Positions 1 through 9,125 are shown, counted from the first letter of the stretch. The stretch: DNA of 64,000 bases from Aquabacter sp. L1I39 (GCF_017742835.1 NZ_CP072392.1:1844385-1908384), one strand, 5' to 3'. Notes: generated from the letters alone by a model not told the origin. Numbers and translations: made by a program.

Positions 1-1
1 G

Positions 2-1270
2 CACGCCGCGCTCAATCCATCGCGGGCCTTGGCTGATGCCAGCCGCCTCATCTTCGAGAACCCCCTCAATCCCGCCGCGCACACCACCATGGGCAAGTCC
101 ATGGCGGCGGCCATCGAGCTGTTCGAGCGCTCCACGCGGCGCTACGCCAAGCCCGACTGGCGCCTCACCCATACCGTGGTGGGCGGGGAGCGGATACCCG
201 TCCACGTCAATACCGTATGGTCCCGGCCATTTTGTCGCCTGCTGCATTTCGAGCGCGCCTTTTCCCAGCCGCCGCGCCGCCCGCAGCCGCGCCTCGTGGT
301 GGTGGCGCCCATGTCCGGCCACCATGCGACGCTGCTGCGCGGCACGGTGGAGGCCTTCCTGCCCACCCACGATGTCTATGTGACCGATTGGATCGACGCC
401 AAGCTGGTGCCGCTGGCGGAAGGCCATTTCACCCTGTCCGATTATGTGGACTATCTGATCTCCATCTTCCACCGCATGGGCGGCGACTGCCATGTGCTCG
501 CTGTCTGCCAGCCGGCCGTCCCGGTGCTGATGGCCATCGCCCGCATGGAAGAGGAGGGCGATCCTTATGCGCCGAAGTCCATGGTGCTCATGGGCGGGCC
601 CATCGATACCCGGCAGGCGCCGACCGCGGTGAACCGCCTCGCCGAGAGCAAGGGCATCGACTTCTTCCGCCGCAATGTCATCACCACCGTGCCGTGGCCC
701 CATCCCGGCGCCATGCGGCAGGTCTATCCGGGTTTCCTGCAGCTCAATGGCTTCATGAGCATGAACCTGGATCGCCACCTTCAGGCCCATTACGATCTCT
801 TCCGCCATCTCATCCAGGGTGACGGCGATTCCGCCGAGAAGCACCGCGAATTCTATGACGAATATCTGGCGGTCATGGACCTGTCCGCCGAGTTCTATCT
901 GGAGACGGTCGAGCAGGTCTTCATCCGCCATGCCCTTCCCAAGGGCGAGATGTTCCACCACGGCGCCCGCGTTCGGCCCGAGACCATCCGCAATGTGGCG
1001 CTCATGACGGTGGAAGGGGAGAAGGACGACATTTCCGGCGTCGGGCAGACATTTGCCGCCCACACCTTGTGCCCGCTCATTCCGGACGAGAAGCGTGCCC
1101 ATTGGGTGCAGCCGGGGGTTGGCCATTACGGCGTCTTCAATGGCTCGCGCTTCCGCTCCGAGATCGCCCCGCGCATCTCCGACTTCATCCTGTCCAACAA
1201 CTGGCCGCGCAATCGCGACAACGTGGTCACGCCTCGGTTCGGCGATCGGGCTGCGCCAGGCGCGGAATGA
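2..1270 (+). CDS. phaZ: Intracellular polyhydroxyalkanoate depolymerase PhaZ, 5' end outside window
   Basis: Hydrolyses stored polyhydroxybutyrate granules in the cytoplasm. The frame is open to the left edge, and the residues encoded before the first possible start (TTG at 29), HAALNPSRALADASRL, match the usual PhaZ N-terminus, so the true start lies upstream of the window. The alpha/beta-hydrolase core shows the family's cysteine nucleophile in VCQPAVP (Cys about residue 160 counted from the TTG) instead of a lipase-box serine. The C-terminal HxG segment (GVGHYGVFNG) fits the catalytic histidine. About 422 residues are visible, near the usual full length of just over 400. A MaoC hydratase (22982) and Mcd (14930) in the same window also belong to C4 acyl-CoA/PHB metabolism. 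Confidence 0.93.
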   Translation, partial: HAALNPSRALADASRLIFENPLNPAAHTTMGKSMAAAIELFERSTRRYAKPDWRLTHTVVGGERIPVHVNTVWSRPFCRLLHFERAFSQPPRRPQPRLVVVAPMSGHHATLLRGTVEAFLPTHDVYVTDWIDAKLVPLAEGHFTLSDYVDYLISIFHRMGGDCHVLAVCQPAVPVLMAIARMEEEGDPYAPKSMVLMGGPIDTRQAPTAVNRLAESKGIDFFRRNVITTVPWPHPGAMRQVYPGFLQLNGFMSMNLDRHLQAHYDLFRHLIQGDGDSAEKHREFYDEYLAVMDLSAEFYLETVEQVFIRHALPKGEMFHHGARVRPETIRNVALMTVEGEKDDISGVGQTFAAHTLCPLIPDEKRAHWVQPGVGHYGVFNGSRFRSEIAPRISDFILSNNWPRNRDNVVTPRFGDRAAPGAE

Positions 1271-1464
1271 AAGCGGCCCGCGAAGTCTCGCTGGCGTCTT
1301 TCACAATCTTTCGCTGTTCTTCCCGCTTATGGCGGTAAGGGCTGGGACCTTTTGGCCGATCCCCAGCCAATTGGCATCGAGGACTAGCGCATCTGAGCGA
1401 ATTCCCCCACATTTCCTGAAATGGAAAGCGAGACGTCCCTGTCATGGGGCGTGCAAGGTGGGGA

Positions 1465-2226
1465 ATGCTGTTTCGGCGGCGTGACAGGCATCCGCCCCCG
1501 CCTCCCGGCGGGGAGTGGATCGAGCTGCGGCTGGACGACGAGGTGGTGAAGGTGGCGCTGCGTCGCCATCCCTCCGCCCGTCGGCTGACTTTGCGCGTGC
1601 GCACGGCCAGCCGCGACGTGGCGCTCACCGCCCCGCCCCATGTCTCCTTCGCCACCGCCAGCGATTTCGTCTCCCGCCATGTGGACTGGGTGCGCGCCCG
1701 TCTGGTGCGCCTGCCGGAAACGGTGCCATTCGCGCCGGGCGAGACCATTCCGCTGCGCGGCGTGCCCCATCTCATCGTCCACCGGCTGGGGGCACGTGGC
1801 ACCTGCTGGGAAGAGACGGGCGCTGATGGCGAGCGCCTGCTGTGCGTCGCCGGGGATGAACCCCATGTGGCGCGCCGCGTGCTTGATTATCTGAAGCGCC
1901 TCGCCCGCGCCGAACTGAAGGCGGCGGTGGCCCGCCATGCGGCAGCGTTGAAGGTGACGGTCGGGCCGATCACGCTGCGCGATACGTCGAGCCGCTGGGG
2001 CTCCTGCTCGGCGGATGGGAAGCTGTCCTTCTCCTGGCGGCTGATCCTCGCCCCGCCCTCAGTGCTGGATTATCTGGCCGCCCATGAGGTGGCCCACCGG
2101 CTGGAGATGAATCACGGCCCCCATTTCTGGCGACAAGTGGAGCGCATCTATCCCGACCGGAGGACGGCGGAAGCCTGGCTGCGGGCGAACGGTGCCGGCC
2201 TCCACCGCTTCGGCGCGGAGGGCTGA
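1465..2226 (+). CDS. YgjP-type (SprT-like, DUF45) zinc metallopeptidase family protein
   Basis: About 253 residues. The C-terminal half carries the metal site HEVAHRLEMNH (HExxH with a third His), preceded by the family hallmark SRWGSCS and followed by FWRQVERIYPD. Members are annotated as M48-like or YgjP metal-dependent hydrolases; the E. coli relative has been linked to nucleotide pyrophosphatase activity, but substrate assignment here would be a guess. I prefer the ATG at 1465, which has AAGGTGGGG just upstream, over the ATG at 1444, which has no good ribosome site. It stands alone downstream of phaZ and converges with the DoxX genes. Confidence 0.85.
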   Translation: MLFRRRDRHPPPPPGGEWIELRLDDEVVKVALRRHPSARRLTLRVRTASRDVALTAPPHVSFATASDFVSRHVDWVRARLVRLPETVPFAPGETIPLRGVPHLIVHRLGARGTCWEETGADGERLLCVAGDEPHVARRVLDYLKRLARAELKAAVARHAAALKVTVGPITLRDTSSRWGSCSADGKLSFSWRLILAPPSVLDYLAAHEVAHRLEMNHGPHFWRQVERIYPDRRTAEAWLRANGAGLHRFGAEG

Positions 2227-2243
2227 GCGCCCCGAGGAAGCGG

Positions 2244-2260
2244 CCCGGGCCGTGCCCGGG
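2244..2260. terminator. GC hairpin between convergent genes
   Basis: Perfect inverted repeat CCCGGGC-CGT-GCCCGGG lying between the convergent ends of the metallopeptidase gene and the DoxX gene. It has no U-tract on either strand, so termination is inferred only from position. Confidence 0.35.
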
Positions 2261-2283
2261 CGCGCCCAGTTCCCGCCGCGCGG

Positions 2284-2688
2284 TCAGCGCTTCCCGCCGA
2301 GCGCGAAGCGCCCCGCGCCGGAGACGAAATAGAACATGGTGCCGCCAATGATGGCCATGTTCTTGAGGAACTGGATCTGCTGGCCCATGGCCATGGCCGG
2401 GTCGGCGATTTCCCAGAAGCGGTGCGAGGTGAGGGTCGCCACCAGCACGAAGCCGCCAGCCAGCACTGCGGTGATGCGCGGCACCAGGCCCAGCACCAGG
2501 AGGATGGGGGCGACCGTCTCGGCCGCGCCCGCGGCGATGGCGAGGATTTCGGGCATGGGCAGGCCCTTGGCGGCGAGCATCTGCGTGGTGCCGCCAATGT
2601 CCATCAGCTTCTTCACGCCCGAGGGCAGCAGCAGGGCAGCCATCAGGATACGGCCGGTCAGGAGGGCGAGATCGTCCAGGAAGCGCAT
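2284..2688 (-). CDS. DoxX family membrane protein (copy 1)
   Basis: 134 residues with four predicted membrane segments and the DoxX pattern (GRILMAALLLPSGVKKL near the start; QFLKNMAIIGG near the end). I chose the ATG at 2688 because GAGGA sits four bases upstream and because this start aligns exactly with the N-terminus of the neighbouring paralogue; the frame extends further upstream to another ATG (2727) without a better ribosome site. Function of such small DoxX proteins is mostly unknown; some act in quinone-linked or thiol redox complexes. It follows copy 2 on the same strand after 141 bases. Confidence 0.85.
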   Translation of the reverse strand: MRFLDDLALLTGRILMAALLLPSGVKKLMDIGGTTQMLAAKGLPMPEILAIAAGAAETVAPILLVLGLVPRITAVLAGGFVLVATLTSHRFWEIADPAMAMGQQIQFLKNMAIIGGTMFYFVSGAGRFALGGKR

Positions 2689-2829
2689 GAAATCCTCGTC
2701 AGCAGGCTGAGACGAGGTCTTCTTCATGCTGCATTGCAAAATCGCAATGCGGGAGAGACGCACGATGACGTGAGCGAGCGCTCCGCCGCCTCGTACTCCC
2801 CCGGTGTCCGCACACAAGGCTGTGAGCGC

Positions 2830-3240
2830 CTACCAGTGCCGGCCGATGGAAAGCGAGAAGCGCCCTGGCCCGGTGACCAGATAGAACATCAGCCCGCCCA
2901 CGATGCCGAGATTTTTCAGGAACTGGATGAATTGCAGGTCCCACTGGGCTGCGGGAAAGGTCCAGAATTTGTGCGAGACGAAGGTGGCCACCAAGGTGAA
3001 GGCGATCAGCCCCAGGGCGGACAGGCGCGGAAAGACGCCGAGCAGGATGGCCAGCGGGCCGGCAATCTCCACCGCAATGCCGAGCACGGTGAGCACTTCC
3101 GGATATGGCACGCCGCTCTTCACCAGGCTTTGGGTCAGCAGCGCATCGGGATTGGTGAGCTTGTGGACCCCCACCGGCAGGAACAAGGCGGTGATCAGAA
3201 GCCGCCCCAGAAGCAGAATGACATCGTTCAGCCGGTCCAT
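2830..3240 (-). CDS. DoxX family membrane protein (copy 2)
   Basis: 136 residues, four hydrophobic segments, aligned along its full length with copy 1 (GRLLITALFLPVGVHKL near the start, QFLKNLGIVGGLMFY near the end), so the pair is a tandem duplication that has diverged. The start has a purine-rich GGGGAGGGG stretch just upstream. That stretch is part of an imperfect hairpin (about 3249-3276) which may end the upstream AbrB-type gene or mask the ribosome site. No catalytic residues can be named. Confidence 0.85.
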   Translation of the reverse strand: MDRLNDVILLLGRLLITALFLPVGVHKLTNPDALLTQSLVKSGVPYPEVLTVLGIAVEIAGPLAILLGVFPRLSALGLIAFTLVATFVSHKFWTFPAAQWDLQFIQFLKNLGIVGGLMFYLVTGPGRFSLSIGRHW

Positions 3241-3329
3241 GCGCCCCTCCCCGTCCGCCTCCGGGCGGAACGGGGAAAGCTTAGGCGTCGCCTTTGTGGG
3301 CCGGAAGCCCCCGGGCGGGCGTTCTACCC

Positions 3330-4427
3330 CTAGCGCCCGCCCTTGCGCCCGCGCCCCGCGCTGAACAGGAGATGCGCCGCCAGGGGCATGGCGATGGACA
3401 GGCTCGCGAAGCGGAAAATGTGGTGGGCGCTCATGAAGGCGGGATCGAAGCCCAGGGCAAAGCCCAGGACGCTCATGGTCTCCAGCGCCCCCGGCGCAAA
3501 CGCCATGACCAGTTTTCCGATCTCATCTCCCGTCAGCCAGGCGGCCAGCAGCGCGAACGCGACGGAAATGGAGAGCGCCACGAACACCGCCGCGAGCGCC
3601 GCCAGGGCACTTGCCCGAAGGTCGGCAAGCCGCGTGCCCTCGAAGCGCATGCCGACGCCAGCCCCCAGGATGATGAAGCTGGGCACCAGCAAGGCGTCGG
3701 GCAGTTGCGCATCCACAAGCCCGGTGCCGTGCAGCACGGCGCTTCCCGCCAGCGCGCCCACCAGCAGGCCGCCGGGAACCCGCGCCCGCGCCGCCGCCAT
3801 GCCGGTGGCAAGGCTGACCGCGAGCATCAGCGCCACCTGCGGCCAGTCTGTCTCATGGGCGGGGACCGCGATGGTGCCATGCCCCACCCCGGATGCCCCG
3901 ATGAGATGGGGCAGGGCGGCCACCAGTACGAACAGGCGCAGCGACTGGCCGAGCGCCACCTTGCGCATGTCCGCGCCGGAGGTGGCCGCCATGGCCATCA
4001 CCGCCGAGAGCGCGCCGGGAATGGAGGCATAGAAGGCGGTCTCGAACGACCAGCGGGCGACCCAGCACAGAAAGGCCGTCACGCCCAGCACCACCGCCAC
4101 CACGCTCAGCGCCAGCAGCGCCATGGAAACGGGCCAGGTGGCGGCGCGCGCCAGCATGTCCGGGGAGATGGCGGTGCCCATGGAGCAGCCGAGCACCAGG
4201 AAGGCGCAGAAGCGGATGGGGTCCGGCACCCGCGTCGGCGCCCCGCAGAGCGCCAGCACGGTGACGGCAATGAGCGCGCCGGAAATCCAGGGCGCAGGAA
4301 CCCCCAGCGCCAGGCAGGCAAAGCCCCCTGCCGTGCCTGCGGCGAGGGTGAGGGTGGCCGGAAGGGCGGCGGCCCGCGCGTCACGGCGCAGGCGGTGCAG
4401 GGCGTTGGCCGGGAGGACGAACCGCAT
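3330..4427 (-). CDS. AbrB family (ammonia monooxygenase-like) membrane protein
   Basis: 365 residues, almost entirely hydrophobic, with about ten membrane segments and the internally duplicated AbrB-type fold; typical phrases are PWISGALIAVTVLALCG in the first half and PGALETMSVLGFALG near the end. These proteins carry misleading names (AbrB regulator, ammonia monooxygenase); they are integral membrane proteins of uncertain transport function. The gene starts six bases after the aminotransferase stop, so the two are probably co-transcribed. Confidence 0.8.
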   Translation of the reverse strand: MRFVLPANALHRLRRDARAAALPATLTLAAGTAGGFACLALGVPAPWISGALIAVTVLALCGAPTRVPDPIRFCAFLVLGCSMGTAISPDMLARAATWPVSMALLALSVVAVVLGVTAFLCWVARWSFETAFYASIPGALSAVMAMAATSGADMRKVALGQSLRLFVLVAALPHLIGASGVGHGTIAVPAHETDWPQVALMLAVSLATGMAAARARVPGGLLVGALAGSAVLHGTGLVDAQLPDALLVPSFIILGAGVGMRFEGTRLADLRASALAALAAVFVALSISVAFALLAAWLTGDEIGKLVMAFAPGALETMSVLGFALGFDPAFMSAHHIFRFASLSIAMPLAAHLLFSAGRGRKGGR

Positions 4428-4433
4428 GAAAGC

Positions 4434-5651
4434 TCAGGCGCGCCCCGCGATCCAGCGGGCGAGGCGCTGGGCGGCCTCGTCCAGCTGATGGGCGCCGCGT
4501 GCGAAGCACAGGCGCAGGAAGCCCTCGCCGCCGGCGCCGAAGGCGGTGCCGGGCGCCAGCCCCACATTGGCCTCGTCCACCAGCTTCAGGCCGAGCTTGC
4601 GCACGTCGCTTTCGCCGGCGATGCCGAAGAAGAGGTAGAAGGCGCCCTTGGGCTTCACCAGGTCCACCTTGCCGGTGGCCAGCAGCGTGTCGGCCACCAG
4701 GTCCCGGCCGAGCCGCGCCCGGGCGATCTGCTCCTTCACGAAGGGTTCGCCCTCCTCCAGCGCCGCGATGGCGCCCCGCTGCATGAAGGCGGCCACCCCT
4801 GAGGTGGAGTATTGCACGAGGTTCTCGATCACCTGCCCGAGCGCGGGCGGCGCCTCGATCCAGCCGATGCGCCAGCCGGTCATGGCCCAGTTCTTGGAGA
4901 AGGTCTGCACAAAGAGGACGTGGTCGTCCGGCGCCATCACGTCATGGAACGAAGGTGCACGTTCCGCATCGTCATAATAGAAGCGGCCATAGATCTCGTC
5001 GGCGATGATCCACAGGCCCTTGGCGCGGGCGAGCGCCAGCAAGGCCTTGAGGTCGTCATGGGTGGCGACGAATCCGGTGGGATTGGCCGGCGTGTTGATG
5101 AAGAGGGCGCGGGTGCGCGGCGTCACCGCGGCGGCGATGCGGTCGATGTCCAGGGTGAAGCCGTCGGGCCCATAGGCCAGCGGAACCTCCACCGGCACGG
5201 CGCCCGCCTTCTGGGCGGCGGCGGCGGCATTGGGCCAGGCGGGGGTGGGCAGGATCATCTCGTCGCCCGCCCCAAGGGCCATGGCGACCGCAATATGGAT
5301 CGCCTGCATGCCCGAGCCGGTGACGAAATAGCGGCTCGGATCCACCGGCACGCCATAGAGCTCCGCATGGTAGCGGGCCAGCGCGTCGCGCAGCTCGGGA
5401 ATGCCCCGCTGCCAGGTATAGAAGGTCTCGCCCCCGTGCAGCGCCTTCGCGGCGGCCTCGCAGATGAAAGCGGGGGTGGGCACGTCGCCCTCGCCCGCCC
5501 AGAGCGGGATCATGCCGGGGCGGTTGCGGCCATAATTCATCACCTCGACGATGCCGCTTTCCGGCAAGGCGCGCACATGGTCGCGCACGCGGTCGAGGAA
5601 GGCATCGGACGGGGCGTCAAAGGACAGGGAAGCGGACGGGGAGGCGGTCAT
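4434..5651 (-). CDS. Class I/II pyridoxal-phosphate aminotransferase
   Basis: 405 residues from the ATG at 5651 (a longer in-frame start at 5702 gives a low-complexity extension). Fold-type I aminotransferase: the PLP lysine is Lys253 in TFSKNWAMTGWRIGW, with the NTPANPTG and ADEIYGRF motifs before it and the FLRLCFA segment with the substrate-carboxylate arginine near the C-terminus. This is the aspartate/branched-chain aminotransferase subgroup; the amino donor cannot be told from sequence. First gene of a two-gene unit with the AbrB-type membrane protein, which could suggest transport of a related amino or keto acid (inference). Confidence 0.85.
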   Translation of the reverse strand: MTASPSASLSFDAPSDAFLDRVRDHVRALPESGIVEVMNYGRNRPGMIPLWAGEGDVPTPAFICEAAAKALHGGETFYTWQRGIPELRDALARYHAELYGVPVDPSRYFVTGSGMQAIHIAVAMALGAGDEMILPTPAWPNAAAAAQKAGAVPVEVPLAYGPDGFTLDIDRIAAAVTPRTRALFINTPANPTGFVATHDDLKALLALARAKGLWIIADEIYGRFYYDDAERAPSFHDVMAPDDHVLFVQTFSKNWAMTGWRIGWIEAPPALGQVIENLVQYSTSGVAAFMQRGAIAALEEGEPFVKEQIARARLGRDLVADTLLATGKVDLVKPKGAFYLFFGIAGESDVRKLGLKLVDEANVGLAPGTAFGAGGEGFLRLCFARGAHQLDEAAQRLARWIAGRA

Positions 5652-5758
5652 GGTCAGTTCCGGGCGGGGCGGCGGCCCCTGGTCGGCGGGTGACCGGACC
5701 ATACAGGCAGTCGGCCACGGCTTCTCATCAAAACCCGTGATCGAAAAATCAGAACTGT

Positions 5759-5784
5759 TGATGCCTACCCTTTCGGAAGCATCA
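5759..5784. promoter_or_regulatory. Candidate operator dyad in divergent intergenic region
   Basis: TGATGC and GCATCA form an inverted repeat separated by 14 bases in the relatively AT-rich region between the divergent aminotransferase and nitroreductase genes. Seen by eye only; no regulator is assigned. Confidence 0.25.
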
Positions 5785-5890
5785 CTTTTTGCATTCCTGC
5801 AACGGACTATTGCAAAGACGAGGCTTCCCGAACGGGCCGTGCCTGCCTACCTGTGGCGCGATAAGCTCATCCCAGCTTCGGAGGAAGCGT

Positions 5891-6481
5891 ATGCCCTACA
5901 CGATCGACCAGGCGGCCCTCGACACCCTCTTTCTCAAGGCACGGTCCCAGAATGGCTGGACCGACACGCCGGTGAGCGAGGAGGAGCTGCGCGAGCTTTA
6001 TCACCTCCTGGTCCATGCTCCGACCTCGGCCAACACCCAGCCGGCGCGCTTTGTGTTCCTGCGCTCGGAAGAGGCCAAGCAGCGCCTTGCCCCGGCCCTG
6101 TCGCCCGGCAATGTGAAGGCGCTGGCCGCCCCGGTGATCGTGCTGATCGGCTACGACCTGGAATTCTACGAGAAGATCCCGCAAGTGTTCCCCCACAATC
6201 CCGGCTTCAAGGACCTGTTCCTGAACAATCCGGGCATGGTGGAGCCCCACGCTTTCCGCAATTCCTCGCTCCAGGGCGCCTATCTCATCCTCGCCGCCCG
6301 CGCGGTGGGCTTGGACGTGGGTCCCATGTCCGGCTTCGACGCGGCCAAGGTGGATGCGGAATTTTTCCCCGGCGGCAAGGTGAAGACCAATTTCATCGCG
6401 GCGCTCGGCCATGGCGACCCCGCCAAGGTGATGGACCGCCTGCCGCGCCTTGCCTTCGACGAGGTGGCGCAGGTGCTCTGA
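5891..6481 (+). CDS. rutE: RutE-like nitroreductase family protein (malonic semialdehyde reductase type)
   Basis: 196 residues, the length of RutE, which reduces toxic malonic semialdehyde to 3-hydroxypropionate in uracil catabolism using an FMN-type nitroreductase fold. Typical family segments are HAPTSANTQPARFVFL (flavin binding) and GLDVGPMSGFD. The ATG at 5891 has GGAGGAAG three bases upstream; the upstream extension of the frame is rejected. No other rut genes are nearby, so a role in beta-alanine or propionate metabolism, or general aldehyde reduction, is equally possible. Confidence 0.8.
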   Translation: MPYTIDQAALDTLFLKARSQNGWTDTPVSEEELRELYHLLVHAPTSANTQPARFVFLRSEEAKQRLAPALSPGNVKALAAPVIVLIGYDLEFYEKIPQVFPHNPGFKDLFLNNPGMVEPHAFRNSSLQGAYLILAARAVGLDVGPMSGFDAAKVDAEFFPGGKVKTNFIAALGHGDPAKVMDRLPRLAFDEVAQVL

Positions 6482-6509
6482 TCGCCCCTGCGATCGCCCT
6501 TGAAGGACA

Positions 6510-6541
6510 GGCGGCCGGAAATTTCCGGTCGCCTTTTCTTT
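6510..6541 (+). terminator. Intrinsic terminator after the rutE-like gene
   Basis: A 12-base arm (6510-6521) pairs with 6522-6533 with one G-U pair, giving a near-palindromic stem, and is followed at once by TTTTCTTT. It lies 29 bases after the stop codon. Confidence 0.75.
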
Positions 6542-6590
6542 GCCTTCCGTGGCAGCATCCCCCCATTGTCCTGACGCCGGAGGAGGCCGT

Positions 6591-7088
6591 GTGAATCCCA
6601 AGCGCCAGATCCATGAGGCCGGCCACAAGCGCAAATTCCTCGTCGTCATCGACGAGACGCCGGAATGCGATCGCGCGCTCTATTATGCCAGCCGCCGTGC
6701 CGCCCGCACCGGCTCGGGCGTGGTGATGCTCGGCATCCTGGAGTTGGAGGGCGTGGCGCAGCAATGGTTCGGGGTGGGCGACCTCATGCGCGCGGAGGCC
6801 ACCGAAGCCATGCAGGAGCGGCTCGACCATTTCGCCGCCCGCGCCAAGCGCGTCTCCGGCCTGGAAGCCGAGCCGGTGATCCGGGAAGGCAGCCGCGCGG
6901 AGGCCATTCTCTCCTTGATCGCGGAGGACCGCGATATCGCCGTTCTCGTGCTCGCCTCCGGCACCGGCAGCGAGGGACCTGGCCCCCTGGTGACGCTGCT
7001 CGCCGGCCCCGCATCCGCCCGCTTCCCCGTTCCCGTGACCATCGTGCCCGGCGCCCTTTCCGACGAGGAACTCGACGCCCTGGCTTGA
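6591..7088 (+). CDS. Universal stress protein (UspA family)
   Basis: 165 residues from a GTG start with GGAGGAGG four bases upstream. Single Usp domain: KFLVVIDETPECDRAL at the N-terminus and the conserved C-terminal block FPVPVTIVPG. The ATP-binding G-2x-G-9x-G(S/T) loop is not clearly present, which would place it in the non-ATP-binding UspA class; this is a judgement by eye. It sits 54 bases before the multi-domain signalling gene on the same strand, so both may share a stress-response role. Confidence 0.85.
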   Translation: MNPKRQIHEAGHKRKFLVVIDETPECDRALYYASRRAARTGSGVVMLGILELEGVAQQWFGVGDLMRAEATEAMQERLDHFAARAKRVSGLEAEPVIREGSRAEAILSLIAEDRDIAVLVLASGTGSEGPGPLVTLLAGPASARFPVPVTIVPGALSDEELDALA

Positions 7089-7142
7089 CGGCCCGCCGCC
7101 CGCCCGCCCACTTTGGCGCCATTCACGCGGGGCGAGGGTGCG

Positions 7143-9125
7143 GTGAAGCTGTTCGAGGCGCGGCGTCCGGCGACGCTCGAGGAGGTGTCCTGGCTGCGCA
7201 AGGCGCTCCGGCGACAATTACTGCAATTGCGCGTGGGTGCCGACATCACCGACGAGGTGGTGCTCGCCGTGGCGGAACTGGCGGCCAATGCGGTGCGCCA
7301 CGCCTGGCCCCGCCCGACCGAGATCGCCCTCACCGCAGAGCTGGACGGCATCGTCCTCACCCTGACGCTGGAGGAGGATGGCGGCCCGTTCGAGGCCTTC
7401 CCCAAGCGCTGGGCCGGCGCCACGCTGGGAGGTACGGGCGCCGATGGCACGTCCGGCCGGGGCCTCGCGCTCGCCCGCAGCGCACTGGACCGGGCCGACT
7501 ATGTGCCCGGCACCCCCAATCGGCTGGTGGCCCGCCGCCAGCTCGCCCGCCGCCGGCCCCTGGTGCTGGTGGTGGAGGATGAGGACATCCTCCTCGACAC
7601 CTATCTCAATCTCCTGGAGCCCCATTACCGCGTGTTGGGCGCGGCGACGCTGAAGGAGGCGCTGGCGCTGGCGCGGGAGACCCGTGTCGACCTCATCGTC
7701 ACCGACTTCCACCTGGCGGGGGAACCCGGCACCGCCTTGGTGGAGGCGCTGGAGGATGACACCGCCCGCCCGCCGATTCCCATCGTCATGATCACGGGCG
7801 ATCCCAGCGTGCGGGTGCGCGCCCTGGAACTGGGGGTGGACACCTTCCTCACCAAGCCGGTCCGTCCGGAGGCGCTGCTGGAGACGGTGAAGCTCGCTCT
7901 GGTTCGGGCCATGCGCCAGCGAGCGCGGCTGTTCCGCTATTTCGGCTCGGCGCTGGAGGATCTGGTCCGCCCCACTTTGCCGGAGCGGATCGGCCCCTTC
8001 TGCGCCACCTTGCGCACCGACACCGCCGACATTGGGGGGGGCGACCTGGTGGTGCATCTGCCGCTGGAGGGGCGCGAGCGGGTGGTGCTGGTGGATGTGA
8101 TGGGCCATGGCATCAATGCCAAGGCGGGCGCGGTGGCGCAGGCGGCCATGCTGCGCGGCCTCAACGCCGCCGCCCTCCTGCCGCCTGCCGACTTGCTGGC
8201 CCGCTGGTCGGGCGTGATCTTTTCCGAACCCGCCTTCGATGCCGCGCTCGCCACCGCCTTGGTGGTAGACCTTTATCCGGACGGCAGCATCGAGATCGCC
8301 TCCGCCGGCCACCCCCACCCCATGGTGGTGGGGGCAGGCGGCGCGCGCAGCCTGGCCGCCGACGGACCGCTGCTTGGCTTCACTGATGCAGCGACCTATG
8401 ACGCCGTGCGGCTGCGGCTCGCGCCGGGCGAGCGTCTGGTGCTGGCGACCGACGGCCTGGACCCGGCGGAATTGGCGAGCGGCGGGCCGTGCCCGGACTG
8501 GCTGATCGACATCCTCAAGAGCCAGGCCGGCGCGCCTCTGGAGCGCGCCGCGAGCCGGGCGGCCGGGCGCATCGCGGCCCGGCTCGGGCCGAGCCCGGAG
8601 GATGACTGGATGCTCATCCTCATCGAGGCTGCGGCACCCGAGGGTGCCGGGCCGGACGAGACGATGGAAGGGGAGGAAGGGGCGGAAACGCCGCTCCATC
8701 CGGCTCCGGTGGAGACGGTTCTGCCCGGCGCGCCTGAACCGTCCAGTCCGCAAAGTGCGGCCGCTCCGGCGCTGGAGGGGCCGACGGCGGAGGTGGACTT
8801 TTCCGGCGTGGCGGCGCTGCGCCGGGCGGTGGGGGAAGACAATTTCCAGCGCCTCGCCAGCCGCTTCGTGGATGGCACAGGGCAGCGCTTCATGGACTGG
8901 GCGGAACTGGTGGAGCGGGAGGATGCGGATGCGCTGGTCGGCCCCGCCCATGCGCTCGCTGGCCTGCTCGGCCAGTTCGGCCTGAACGGCGCGGCCGCCC
9001 TCGCGCGGTCGGCGGAGCGTGATCCCGATGCCGCCGCACGGCTGGCCGCCGCACGCCTCGTGGTGGCACAGGCCGAGCGGGAAGTGGCGTTGCTCAAGGC
9101 CTGGCTGGGTGAACCTCTGGTTTAA
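7143..9125 (+). CDS. Four-domain signalling protein: anti-sigma-type kinase, receiver, PP2C phosphatase, Hpt
   Basis: 660 residues from a GTG at 7143 (GCGAGGG upstream). Domain order: HATPase of the RsbW/SpoIIAB type (about 15-125; N-box ELAANAVRHA, glycine loop SGRGLALARSA); receiver (about 140-265; phospho-acceptor Asp188 in TDFHLAG, Lys238 in LTKP); SpoIIE/RsbU-type PP2C phosphatase (about 290-495; acidic residues in GGGDLVV, VDVMGHG and DDWML); acidic/proline linker; and an Hpt domain (about 550-660; His603 in HALAGLLGQFG). All key residues look intact. By analogy with partner-switching systems it could both phosphorylate and dephosphorylate an anti-sigma antagonist under phosphorelay control. 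No cognate STAS protein or sigma factor is next to it. Confidence 0.85.
   Translation: MKLFEARRPATLEEVSWLRKALRRQLLQLRVGADITDEVVLAVAELAANAVRHAWPRPTEIALTAELDGIVLTLTLEEDGGPFEAFPKRWAGATLGGTGADGTSGRGLALARSALDRADYVPGTPNRLVARRQLARRRPLVLVVEDEDILLDTYLNLLEPHYRVLGAATLKEALALARETRVDLIVTDFHLAGEPGTALVEALEDDTARPPIPIVMITGDPSVRVRALELGVDTFLTKPVRPEALLETVKLALVRAMRQRARLFRYFGSALEDLVRPTLPERIGPFCATLRTDTADIGGGDLVVHLPLEGRERVVLVDVMGHGINAKAGAVAQAAMLRGLNAAALLPPADLLARWSGVIFSEPAFDAALATALVVDLYPDGSIEIASAGHPHPMVVGAGGARSLAADGPLLGFTDAATYDAVRLRLAPGERLVLATDGLDPAELASGGPCPDWLIDILKSQAGAPLERAASRAAGRIAARLGPSPEDDWMLILIEAAAPEGAGPDETMEGEEGAETPLHPAPVETVLPGAPEPSSPQSAAAPALEGPTAEVDFSGVAALRRAVGEDNFQRLASRFVDGTGQRFMDWAELVEREDADALVGPAHALAGLLGQFGLNGAAALARSAERDPDAAARLAAARLVVAQAEREVALLKAWLGEPLV

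Noticed and set aside
29..1270. TTG at position 29 as the start of phaZ
   Set aside because: The residues encoded before it match the conserved PhaZ N-terminus, so the gene continues past the left edge.
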